Below are positions 1-6,637 of a stretch of DNA of 8,298 nt, in pieces. Position 1 is the stretch's first letter; every line of letters starts with the position of its first letter. The DNA comes from an uncultured Eubacteriaceae bacterium. Its GTDB lineage: Bacteria > Bacillota > Clostridia > Lachnospirales > CAG-274. Both the position numbers and the translations under genes were made by a program. Under the pieces are notes generated by a model. It ran no database searches. It saw nothing but the letters and a program-made list of their open reading frames with translations, and was not told where the DNA came from. The stretch lies in assembly GCA_947565475.1 (NCBI GenBank), contig CANOGI010000089.1:1-8298 (forward strand), in the 5' to 3' direction.

Positions 1-464
1 ATGTCGAAGGGCTTATCAGTGACGGAGAGTATTTGTATTATTCGAATTGGAGCGATGGCGGCAAAATTTATAAGATGAGAGTCGATGGTACGGAAAAGAC
101 AAAATTAAATGATACCTACAGCGGATTTTTAAATGTTTATGATGGATGGGTATACTATATTAATGACAGTGATAATTATAAGATTTATAAAATGAAAACA
201 GATGGAAGCGAGAACACGGTTTTATGTGAGGATTCATGCGCTTATTTTAATTGTGACGGTGGCTATATTTATTACTCAAATAACAGCGACAGCAATAAAA
301 TATATAAAATCGGCGCGGACGGAAACGGGAAAACAAAAATATCTGACAAAGAAGGAAGTCTTATTTTTATCGCTGACAGTAAATTATTTTATATAAACAC
401 AAACGACGGAAATTTATATAGTCTTGATTTTGACGGAAACAATGAAAAAATTGTTATTGAATAG
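1..464 (+). CDS. DUF5050-like repeat protein, C-terminal part (5' end outside window)
   Basis: The reading frame is open from the window edge (first full codon at base 3) to TAG at 462-464, so only the last 153 residues are visible. They form repeats with an exact 39-residue period, beginning at visible residues 11, 50, 89 and 128. Each starts with an aromatic strand (LYYSN, VYYIN, IYYSN, LFYIN), followed in the first three by KIYKM or KIYKI and then a DG turn; the fourth is shorter and diverged. This pattern matches the DUF5050 family, small beta-propeller-like repeats found in secreted or lipid-anchored proteins of Clostridia. The N-terminus, where a signal peptide would be, is not seen, so export is inferred only. 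No catalytic residues are evident; a binding or surface role is plausible but unproven. It may be cotranscribed with uvrC, which begins 13 bases later. Confidence 0.75.
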   Translation, partial: VEGLISDGEYLYYSNWSDGGKIYKMRVDGTEKTKLNDTYSGFLNVYDGWVYYINDSDNYKIYKMKTDGSENTVLCEDSCAYFNCDGGYIYYSNNSDSNKIYKIGADGNGKTKISDKEGSLIFIADSKLFYINTNDGNLYSLDFDGNNEKIVIE

Positions 465-467
465 GGG
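463..467 (+). promoter_or_regulatory. Ribosome binding site of uvrC (supports TTG start)
   Basis: AGGGG lies 10 bases upstream of the TTG at 478 and overlaps the stop codon of the preceding gene. The spacer is T-rich. No ATG occurs near the expected N-terminus, and the encoded start (MFDIREEL) fits UvrC proteins, so TTG is taken as the initiation codon. Confidence 0.6.
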
Positions 468-477
468 TTGAGATTTT

Positions 478-2337
478 TTGTTTGACATTAGGGAAGAGCT
501 TAAAAAACTGCCTGATAAACCTGGGGTTTATATAATGAAAAACGAAGATGATAACATTATTTATGTTGGGAAAGCGAAAGTGCTTAAAAATCGTGTCAGG
601 CAGTATTTTCAGGAATCTATGAATCATTCTCCGAAAGTTATAAGTATGGTTAAACATATAAAAAGTTTTGAGTATATTGTCACGGATACGGAAGTCGAGG
701 CACTTATACTTGAGAATAACCTTATAAAAAAACATTCTCCCAAATATAATATTATGCTTAAAGACGATAAGACATATCCTTATATTAAACTTACCGTAAA
801 TGAAATGTTTCCAAGACTTTATATGACGAGAAGACATGATAAAGATAAGGCGAAATATTTTGGGCCTTATACAAGTTCTTACGCTATAAAAGAAACTATT
901 GACATTATACTTAAAATATGGCCTTTAAGAAGATGCCTTAAAAAGTTTCCGAGGGATTTCGGGAAAGAAAGGCCGTGCCTTAATTATCACATAGGTCAAT
1001 GCCTTGCTCCGTGTGTTAACGCCGGTTTAAAAGAGGACTATGATAAAATGATTGAGGGGGTAATGGATTTTTTAAATGGAAAACATATTGAGATTATTAA
1101 GAGTCTTGAAAAGCAAATGTCAGAGGCTTCTGAAAATCTTGAGTTTGAAAAGGCTGCTGAATTGAGGGACAAACTTATTTCAATAAAGAAACTTCGTGAG
1201 CGCCAGATTATTGAGAATATGTCTATGGAGGACAGGGACGTTATCGCTTTTGCTAGAGCGGATGACGAGGCTCTTGTTCAGGTGTTTTTTATTCGTGGTG
1301 GGAAAATGACGGGAAGAGAGCATTTTTTAATTAACAACGCTGGTGGAATTTCAAGAAGCGAGTTTATTACAGATTTTGTGAAAAGATTTTATGGAGGCAC
1401 ATCATTTATTCCTAAGGAACTTGTCTTACAAGAAAAGCTTTATGACGAGGAGGAAATTTTAAAATGGCTTTCTTTTATAAAGGGGCAGAAAGTCTCGGCG
1501 ATTTATCCTCAGAAAGGTGAAAAATTTCGTCTTGTTGAGCTTGCGGCTAAAAACGCTATTATTACCCTTGAGCAGTTCGGAGAGGAAATGCAGAGAGAAA
1601 AAAGAAGAACTTTTGGAGCTCTGGAGGAAATTAAAAACGCTCTCGGTATTAGCTTTGACCTTGACAGAATCGAGTCTTACGATATTTCAAATACTCAAGG
1701 GGTTGATTCTGTCGGTTCTATGGTTGTTTTTGAGTATGGCAAACCAAAGAGAAGTGACTATCGTAAATTTAAAATAAAAACTGTTTTTGGTGCGGATGAT
1801 TACGCCAGCATGAACGAGGTTATTTCGAGAAGATTTTTGAGATATATTAAAGAAAATGACGAAAATGATGACAGCTATGCTCAAGGTAAGTTTAATAAAC
1901 TTCCTGACATGATTTTTCTTGACGGGGGAAAGGGACAAATTAACGCTGTAAAAGAGGCTCTTTCAAAACTTAATATTAATGTTCCCGTATGCGGTATGAT
2001 TAAAGACGACAGGCACAGAACAAGAGGGCTTATTTATAATAATAATGAGATTTTATTTGACAGTCATTCTGAGGGATTTAAACTTGTTACGAGAATTCAA
2101 GACGAGGTGCACAGGTTCGCTATTGAGTATCACAGAAAGTTACATCAGAAAAATCAGATTAAATCAATTCTTGACGATATAAAAGGAATTGGGAAAAACA
2201 GAAAAAAGGCTCTTATTAAACATTTTGGCTCTATTGATAATATTAGAAAAGCGAGTTTTGAGGAAATCAAGGCTGTTGAGAGTATGACGGAAGCGTCGGC
2301 GAGAGCCGTTTTTGATTTTTTCGGAAAAAGACAATAA
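478..2337 (+). CDS. uvrC: UvrABC system protein C (excinuclease subunit C)
   Basis: This is the nuclease subunit of cytoplasmic nucleotide excision repair: recruited by UvrB at a lesion, it cuts the damaged strand on both sides. At 619 residues it is a normal full-length family member. The N-terminal GIY-YIG domain (about 14-92) shows PGVYIM, YVGKAK and a likely catalytic Glu at 79. Four cysteines at 153, 167, 175 and 179 match the spaced cysteines reported to hold an Fe-S cluster in UvrC. A UVR motif that contacts UvrB lies at about 204-240 (FEKAAELRDKL). The RNase H-like second nuclease domain shows D402 (YDISN), DD440-441, D482 (LDGGKGQ) and H545 (DEVHRFA). The C-terminus (about 562-617) carries tandem helix-hairpin-helix motifs (IKGIGKNRK). 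Translation probably starts at TTG 478. The gene ends in tandem TAA codons with no clear terminator. All key residues are present, so it looks functional. Confidence 0.97.
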   Translation: MFDIREELKKLPDKPGVYIMKNEDDNIIYVGKAKVLKNRVRQYFQESMNHSPKVISMVKHIKSFEYIVTDTEVEALILENNLIKKHSPKYNIMLKDDKTYPYIKLTVNEMFPRLYMTRRHDKDKAKYFGPYTSSYAIKETIDIILKIWPLRRCLKKFPRDFGKERPCLNYHIGQCLAPCVNAGLKEDYDKMIEGVMDFLNGKHIEIIKSLEKQMSEASENLEFEKAAELRDKLISIKKLRERQIIENMSMEDRDVIAFARADDEALVQVFFIRGGKMTGREHFLINNAGGISRSEFITDFVKRFYGGTSFIPKELVLQEKLYDEEEILKWLSFIKGQKVSAIYPQKGEKFRLVELAAKNAIITLEQFGEEMQREKRRTFGALEEIKNALGISFDLDRIESYDISNTQGVDSVGSMVVFEYGKPKRSDYRKFKIKTVFGADDYASMNEVISRRFLRYIKENDENDDSYAQGKFNKLPDMIFLDGGKGQINAVKEALSKLNINVPVCGMIKDDRHRTRGLIYNNNEILFDSHSEGFKLVTRIQDEVHRFAIEYHRKLHQKNQIKSILDDIKGIGKNRKKALIKHFGSIDNIRKASFEEIKAVESMTEASARAVFDFFGKRQ

Positions 2338-2526
2338 TAACACAATATATGTTTGAAAACTAAAATACGTGAGAAGAGTTACAAAAAAACAAAAGAAGTT
2401 TGAGCTGTATTTATTTTATTATTAGCGTTTATTGATATTTTCTCAAGTTATAAACTTACGGCGGATAACTTTCTTAGATAGTTAAAAGAAGTGTTTATAT
2501 TTAAAAAATTTATTTTAGTGAGATTT

Positions 2527-2538
2527 TGACATCTGTCA
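2527..2538. promoter_or_regulatory. Dyad TGACA-TC-TGTCA, candidate operator upstream of hprK
   Basis: TGACATCTGTCA has perfect 5-bp arms around a 2-base centre and ends 31 bases before the -35 box of the hprK promoter. The size and position could suit a dimeric regulator. No regulator is identified, and a 5+5 dyad can occur by chance. Confidence 0.25.
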
Positions 2539-2569
2539 TAAAGTTTTCGGATACGCTTTAAATAAAACA

Positions 2570-2598
2570 TTGAAATATTTTTGGTTTTGGTTTATTAT
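2570..2598 (+). promoter_or_regulatory. Sigma-A-type promoter for hprK
   Basis: TTGAAA (2570-2575) and TATTAT (2593-2598) each match the consensus at five of six positions and are separated by 17 bases. Transcription would start near 2605, giving a leader of about 36 bases that includes the GGAGG site before the ATG at 2641. Confidence 0.6.
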
Positions 2599-2626
2599 TA
2601 TAGAAACAGTATTTATTTTTTACTTT

Positions 2627-2631
2627 GGAGG
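2627..2631 (+). promoter_or_regulatory. Ribosome binding site of hprK (decides start at ATG 2641)
   Basis: GGAGG sits 9 bases before ATG 2641. The longer open frame beginning at TTG 2581 has no ribosome binding site and overlaps the promoter, so ATG 2641 is the start. Confidence 0.8.
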
Positions 2632-2640
2632 AATTTTGTT

Positions 2641-3567
2641 ATGTATTCTGTTTCACTTAAAAAGATTATCAAGGAATTCGGTCTAACAATTTTAACGGAA
2701 AATGTTGATATTGACGGAAAACTTGTTGAAACTCCCGAAATTAATCGTCCGGCTTTGCAGCTTGCTGGATTTTTTGAATATTTTGATAGTGAAAGGCTTC
2801 AAGTTATTGGAATTGTTGAATATACTTATTTAAGTAAAATGTCTCCCGAGAAAAGAGAGGAAACGCTTCAAAAAATTTTTAGTCATAAAATTCCCGCTGT
2901 TGTTATGTGCAGAGGACTTGACGCTTTTCCTGAAATGATTGAGTATGCCTCAAAAAACAACGTTCCGATTTTACAAACTGATGATACTACCTCGGACTTT
3001 ATGAGTGAGATTATAAGATGGCTTAATGTGCAGTTAGCTCCGAGAATGACTATGCACGGCGTATTAGTTGACGTTTATGGCGAAGGCATTTTGATTATTG
3101 GTGAAAGTGGTATAGGGAAAAGCGAAGTGGCGCTTGAGCTTATAAAAAGGGGACATCGCCTTGTTGCCGACGACGCTGTTGAGGTTAAGCGAGTTTCTCA
3201 TGAGACGGTTGTAGGGAGTTGTCCAGAGCTTATAAGAGATTTTATAGAGGTAAGAGGGGTAGGCGTCATAAATGTAAAGCAAATGTTTGGCGTTCAGTCG
3301 GTTAAAGAAGCACAGGGAATTGACCTTATTATTAAATTTGAGAATTGGGAAAAGGGAAAGCAGTATGACAGGCTTGGACTTGAGGCGGAATATATGGATG
3401 TTCTTGGAAATCAAATAGTTTGTCAGACAATTCCTGTAAGACCAGGGCGAAATCTCGCCATGATATGCGAGTCAGCCGCAATTAGCAGAAGACAGAAAAA
3501 GATGGGGTATAACGCCGCTCAGGATTTAAGTGAGAGGATTATGGGCGGTAAGGAAAACTTTGAGTAA
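2641..3567 (+). CDS. hprK: HPr kinase/phosphorylase
   Basis: This bifunctional cytoplasmic enzyme phosphorylates HPr-type proteins on a regulatory serine using ATP or pyrophosphate and removes that phosphate by phosphorolysis; it is the sensor of Gram-positive carbon catabolite repression. From ATG 2641 it is 308 residues, the usual length. The N-terminal domain (about 1-130) is the less conserved half. The catalytic half shows H139, a Walker A loop at 154-161 (GESGIGKS), the ADDA segment with D177/D178, the family signature EVRGVGVINV at 203-212 and the C-terminal RPGRN loop (268-271) with ESAAISRR. All expected motifs are present. It has its own promoter-like site and is followed after 152 bases by a ROK kinase. 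A likely substrate, the HPr/Crh-like protein, is encoded at 7576-7818; a canonical HPr, if any, lies elsewhere in the genome. Confidence 0.96.
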   Translation: MYSVSLKKIIKEFGLTILTENVDIDGKLVETPEINRPALQLAGFFEYFDSERLQVIGIVEYTYLSKMSPEKREETLQKIFSHKIPAVVMCRGLDAFPEMIEYASKNNVPILQTDDTTSDFMSEIIRWLNVQLAPRMTMHGVLVDVYGEGILIIGESGIGKSEVALELIKRGHRLVADDAVEVKRVSHETVVGSCPELIRDFIEVRGVGVINVKQMFGVQSVKEAQGIDLIIKFENWEKGKQYDRLGLEAEYMDVLGNQIVCQTIPVRPGRNLAMICESAAISRRQKKMGYNAAQDLSERIMGGKENFE

Positions 3568-3574
3568 TATTTTT

Positions 3575-3603
3575 TTTACAATAATGGAAATTTTAAATAT
3601 TAT
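3575..3603 (+). promoter_or_regulatory. Sigma-A-type promoter upstream of the ROK kinase gene
   Basis: TTTACA (3575-3580) and TATTAT (3598-3603) each match the consensus at five of six positions, with a 17-base spacer. It starts just 8 bases after the hprK stop codon. The predicted start near 3610 leaves a leader of about 110 bases before the kinase ATG. A weaker alternative lies at 3668-3696 (TTTACG, TTTAAA). Confidence 0.5.
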
Positions 3604-3719
3604 AGAGGACTATTGGGAGATAACAAATGTAAGTTCTGTTTTTTAACATAAAAGCCAAGGAATTGTGTTTACGACTTTAAAGTGAAATATTTTAAATTTT
3701 TTATTAATCGGAGGAAAAT

Positions 3720-4676
3720 ATGTATTATATTGGCATTGATTTGGGAGGCACAAATATTGCGGTAGCTGTTGTTGATGAAAAAGGAAAAATGTTGTATAAA
3801 AAAAATACACCTACATTAGCGGAAAGACATTATTCTGAGATTATTGGTGACATGGCGAGGCTTTGCGGAGAAGTCGTTAAAGGAATAGATAAGGATTTAA
3901 GCGATATAAAGTCTATAGGGATAGGCTCTCCCGGAAATATTGATTCTCAAAAAGGTCTTTTTATTTACGCTAATAATTTTAATTTTCAAAATGTTAGTTT
4001 TAGGGACGAATTTAAGAAATTTTTTGACATACCTGTTTTTATCGATAATGACGCTAATTGTGCCGCATTGGGTGAGAGTGTTTCGGGCGCTTGCAAAGGG
4101 TTTAAAAATTCAGTTATGCTTACTCTTGGAACAGGTATAGGCGGAGGAATAATCATTGACGGGAAAATATACAGCGGAAGCTTTTCCTGCGGAGGCGAGA
4201 TAGGACATATGGTTATTGAACGCTGCGGGAGGGAATGCAGCTGCGGAAGATACGGATGTTTTGAAAGCTATTGTTCTACAGCCGCTCTTACAAAGCGGCT
4301 AAAAGAAGCTGTAATGGAAGATGAGGATTCCGAAATGTTTAAGTATGTTAAAGGTGATATTGAGGAAATAAATACAAAACTACTTTTCTCTTTTTATAAA
4401 AAGGGAGATTATTTAGCGACGGATATTGTGGAAGAATACGCTGAGTATCTCGCTGAGGGTATAACAAATGTTATAAATATTTTTCAGCCCGAAGCTGTTG
4501 TTATCGGCGGTGGAATTTCAGCCCAGGGAAATACTTTGTTAAGACCGGTTATAAGACACGTAAAGAGAGACGTTTATGGTGGAGTGTTAAAAACAGAGAT
4601 AATTCCGGCGACTTTAGGAAACGACGCTGGAATTATCGGAGCGGCAATGCTTGGAAAAGATGAGGAGTTATTTTGA
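3720..4676 (+). CDS. ROK-family sugar kinase, probable glucokinase
   Basis: It is predicted to phosphorylate a hexose, most likely glucose, at the 6-OH with ATP, giving intracellular sugar phosphate. At 318 residues it fits Gram-positive ROK glucokinases of about 320. The N-terminal phosphate loop is DLGGTN (7-12). GSPGNID (69-75) precedes the DNDAN segment, where D111 is the likely catalytic base. LGTGIGGG (136-143) is the second ATP-binding loop. GEIGHM (159-164) supplies sugar-contacting E160 and H163. The ROK zinc site is H163, C173, C175 and C180. VIGGG (261-265) belongs to the adenosine-binding region. There is no N-terminal helix-turn-helix, so it is an enzyme and not a ROK repressor. 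GGAGG lies 5 bases before the ATG. Exact sugar specificity (glucose, N-acetylglucosamine, fructose or others) cannot be settled from motifs; position beside hprK favours central sugar metabolism. Confidence 0.88.
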   Translation: MYYIGIDLGGTNIAVAVVDEKGKMLYKKNTPTLAERHYSEIIGDMARLCGEVVKGIDKDLSDIKSIGIGSPGNIDSQKGLFIYANNFNFQNVSFRDEFKKFFDIPVFIDNDANCAALGESVSGACKGFKNSVMLTLGTGIGGGIIIDGKIYSGSFSCGGEIGHMVIERCGRECSCGRYGCFESYCSTAALTKRLKEAVMEDEDSEMFKYVKGDIEEINTKLLFSFYKKGDYLATDIVEEYAEYLAEGITNVINIFQPEAVVIGGGISAQGNTLLRPVIRHVKRDVYGGVLKTEIIPATLGNDAGIIGAAMLGKDEELF

Positions 4677-4759
4677 TTATCATATGTTTATAAATTGTGA
4701 TTAATTGGATAGTATCTTGAGGTTTGCTTAATTATATAAAAATTTTAAAATATTGTATT

Positions 4760-4763
4760 GGAG
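4760..4763 (+). promoter_or_regulatory. Ribosome binding site of murB (decides TTG start at 4773)
   Basis: GGAG is followed by a T-rich spacer and TTG at 4773 (9 bases) or 4776 (12 bases). The longer frame opening at TTG 4758 would overlap this site and has no site of its own. The layout closely resembles that of uvrC. Confidence 0.55.
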
Positions 4764-4772
4764 TTGATTTTT

Positions 4773-5672
4773 TTGTTGGAGTTGAAAAACGCTTTTAAAA
4801 ATAAATTTACGAATGTTTTATTTGATGAACCAATGAAAAAACACACAACATTTAAAATAGGCGGAAACGCTGATGTTTTTGTTATTCCAAGGAATAGTCA
4901 AGAAATTATTGACAGCATTAAGTTATGTGAGGAATTTGAGGCGCCTTTTTATATTATTGGCAACGGTTCTAATCTTCTTGTGGGAGATGGGGGAATAAAT
5001 GGTGTTGTAATTCAAATCTTCAAAAATATGGGAAGTATAAGGGTAAATGGAAATATTATAAAAGCTGAAAGCGGAGCTTTATTATCGTCGGTTTCTAAAA
5101 GGGCTATTGATGAGGGTTTGACAGGTCTTGAGTTTGCTTCGGGTATTCCGGGTACGGTCGGCGGCGGTGTTTGTATGAACGCCGGGGCGTATGGCGGAGA
5201 GATGAAAGATATTATATCAAAGGTTGTTGTTTTGAAAAATGGAAAAATTTCAGAGTTATCAAATGAGGAATCAGAATTTGAGTACAGAAATAGTCGTATT
5301 CTTAAAAACGGTATGATTGTATTGGAAGCGGAAATGGTTTTGCAAAAGGGAAATTTTGATGAAATTAAAGAAAAAACATATGAGTTTAATCGCTTGAGAA
5401 GTGAAAAGCAACCATTGGAATTTCCTAGTGCGGGAAGCGCTTTTAAAAGACCCGAGGGATATTTTGCGGGAAAACTTATTATGGATTCGGGACTTAGAGG
5501 ATACTCTGTGGGAGGAGCGTCAGTTTCGGAAAAACATTGCGGTTTTATTGTCAATAAAGGCGGTGCCACGGCGAAAGACGTTATAACTCTTATAGAGGAC
5601 GTTAAAAGAATTGTAAATGATAAATTTGGAGTTACCCTTGAACCTGAAATAAGATTTGTCGGCAAATTTTGA
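4773..5672 (+). CDS. murB: UDP-N-acetylenolpyruvoylglucosamine reductase (MurB)
   Basis: This FAD enzyme makes UDP-N-acetylmuramate from the enolpyruvyl intermediate with NADPH, the second committed step of peptidoglycan precursor synthesis in the cytoplasm. With the TTG start at 4773 it has 299 residues, typical of the shorter type II MurB of Gram-positives. FAD-binding motifs are TTFKIGG (25-31), GNGSNLL (63-69) and the signature ASGIPGTVGGG (122-132) with NAGAYGGE (136-143). YRNSR (171-175) carries the substrate-binding arginine. AGSAFKRP (220-227) carries the proton-donor serine S222. GGASVSEKHCGFI (247-259) and LEPEIRF (289-295) complete the C-terminal substrate domain, including the catalytic glutamate. 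It lies 96 bases after the kinase gene and 77 bases before rapZ, and I see no convincing promoter directly upstream, so it may be read from upstream promoters. Confidence 0.96.
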   Translation: MLELKNAFKNKFTNVLFDEPMKKHTTFKIGGNADVFVIPRNSQEIIDSIKLCEEFEAPFYIIGNGSNLLVGDGGINGVVIQIFKNMGSIRVNGNIIKAESGALLSSVSKRAIDEGLTGLEFASGIPGTVGGGVCMNAGAYGGEMKDIISKVVVLKNGKISELSNEESEFEYRNSRILKNGMIVLEAEMVLQKGNFDEIKEKTYEFNRLRSEKQPLEFPSAGSAFKRPEGYFAGKLIMDSGLRGYSVGGASVSEKHCGFIVNKGGATAKDVITLIEDVKRIVNDKFGVTLEPEIRFVGKF

Positions 5673-5684
5673 TTTAGCGCTAAT

Positions 5685-5714
5685 TTTAAATAAAAACTTT
5701 TAATTGAATATAGT
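5685..5714 (+). promoter_or_regulatory. Possible weak promoter upstream of rapZ
   Basis: TTTAAA (5685-5690, four of six) and TATAGT (5709-5714, five of six) are 18 bases apart, ending 35 bases before the rapZ ATG. In such AT-rich DNA this could be chance, and rapZ may simply be cotranscribed with murB. Confidence 0.3.
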
Positions 5715-5749
5715 GTTGGGGATTATTTTTATAAAAAAGGGGGATTTTT

Positions 5750-6616
5750 ATGCAGTTTGTTATTTTAACCGGTATGTCGGGCGCGGGAAAAAGTCTTGTT
5801 CTCAAATTTCTTGAGGATATTGATTTTTTTTGTGTTGATAATCTTCCCCCATCGTTGATTCCAAAGTTCATTGAACTGTGTAAAATGCCGGAAGTAGGTA
5901 TTGAGAAAGTAGCTTTGGGTATTGATATTAGGGGTGGAAAGTTATTTAATGATTTATTATCGTGTGTTTCCGAGGTTCAGAATGAAAATCACACTATAAG
6001 TATTCTATTTCTTGACGCTTCGGACGAAACCATACTTAAACGTTTTAAAGAATCAAGAAGAAATCACCCTCTCGCCAGGGGTGAGAGAATTATCAGCGGA
6101 ATTATGCGGGAACGAGAACTTTTAAGCGACGTGAAAAGGCGCGCTGATTATATAATTGACACAAGTCATATACTCACGAGGCAGCTTAAAGAAAAGATAA
6201 ATGATATTTTTCTTGAAAACAAAACTTTTGAGAGTCTTATGGTCACTGTTTTGTCATTTGGATTTAAGTATGGAATACCAAGTGACTCAGACCTTGTTTT
6301 TGACGTGAGGTTTATCCCTAATCCTTTTTATGTGGCCGAGCTTAAACCTTTGACAGGAAACGATATTAAAGTCAGAGACTATGTTATGGGTTGGGAAGAA
6401 AGCAGAGAATTTATTGAGAAGCTTGAGGATATGATTTCCTTTCTTCTACCTAATTATATCAAGGAGGGAAAGAATCAGCTTGTTATCTCAATAGGTTGTA
6501 CGGGCGGAAAACACCGTTCTGTGACTTTGGCGAACGAGTTATACCGTTCTTTACAAAGAGATGGGCACAGTGTTATCATCAATCACAGAGATATTGACAA
6601 AGACGCAAAAAGATAG
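5750..6616 (+). CDS. rapZ: RNase adapter / nucleotide-binding protein RapZ (YvcJ family)
   Basis: This is a P-loop protein of the RapZ/YvcJ family. In E. coli RapZ senses glucosamine-6-phosphate and guides RNase E to the sRNA controlling glmS; in Bacillus YvcJ hydrolyses nucleotides and its target is less clear, so the role here is uncertain. The 288-residue length is normal. The Walker A loop is GMSGAGKS (8-15), VDNLPP (29-34) follows, and DIRGG (59-63) is a conserved second motif. The C-terminal domain, which in RapZ binds RNA and the sugar phosphate, carries FDVRFIPNP (184-192) and CTGGKHRSV (250-258). A strong GGGGGA site lies 5 bases before the ATG. whiA begins 21 bases after the stop, so the two are very likely cotranscribed; the yvcK gene usually found between them is missing. 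Next to murB, a link to amino-sugar supply for the wall is plausible. Confidence 0.94.
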   Translation: MQFVILTGMSGAGKSLVLKFLEDIDFFCVDNLPPSLIPKFIELCKMPEVGIEKVALGIDIRGGKLFNDLLSCVSEVQNENHTISILFLDASDETILKRFKESRRNHPLARGERIISGIMRERELLSDVKRRADYIIDTSHILTRQLKEKINDIFLENKTFESLMVTVLSFGFKYGIPSDSDLVFDVRFIPNPFYVAELKPLTGNDIKVRDYVMGWEESREFIEKLEDMISFLLPNYIKEGKNQLVISIGCTGGKHRSVTLANELYRSLQRDGHSVIINHRDIDKDAKR

Positions 6617-6637
6617 TATATTTAAAGTGGTGGTTTT

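Larger units (their letters stand above)
2338..2640 (+). other. Intergenic region between uvrC and hprK
   Basis: This 303-base AT-rich stretch holds no gene I can support. It contains a weak 7-bp inverted repeat (AAGTTAT at 2445-2451 with ATAACTT at 2465-2471, 13-base loop) without a following T-run, a short dyad at 2527-2538, a good promoter at 2570-2598 and the hprK ribosome binding site at 2627-2631. No intrinsic terminator for uvrC is obvious. An in-frame TTG at 2581 would extend hprK leftward, but it lies inside the promoter. Confidence 0.6.

Noticed and set aside
454..837. 127-codon minus-strand open frame across the start of uvrC
   Set aside because: It is antisense to the conserved GIY-YIG domain; composition and lack of motifs indicate a shadow frame.
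2445..2471. 7-bp inverted repeat as a uvrC terminator
   Set aside because: The stem is AT-only apart from one pair, the loop is 13 bases and no T-run follows; it lies over 100 bases after the stop.
2581..2640. Upstream extension of hprK from TTG 2581 (20 extra residues)
   Set aside because: It has no ribosome binding site, overlaps the promoter, and the extra residues are not expected for the family; GGAGG 9 bases before ATG 2641 settles the start.
3064..3414. 116-codon minus-strand open frame inside hprK
   Set aside because: It is antisense to the catalytic core of HprK with no recognisable domain.
3584..3646. 20-codon open frame between hprK and the ROK kinase gene
   Set aside because: It has no ribosome binding site, its start lies between the -35 and -10 boxes of a promoter-like site, and there is no supporting motif.
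4758..4772. Longer murB start at TTG 4758
   Set aside because: It would place the start codon on top of the GGAG site at 4760-4763 and has no site of its own; TTG 4773 fits better.
5012..5665. 217-codon open frame on the minus strand across murB
   Set aside because: It lies fully antisense to a clear MurB, is serine/proline/isoleucine-rich as expected of an antisense reading, and shows no known motif.
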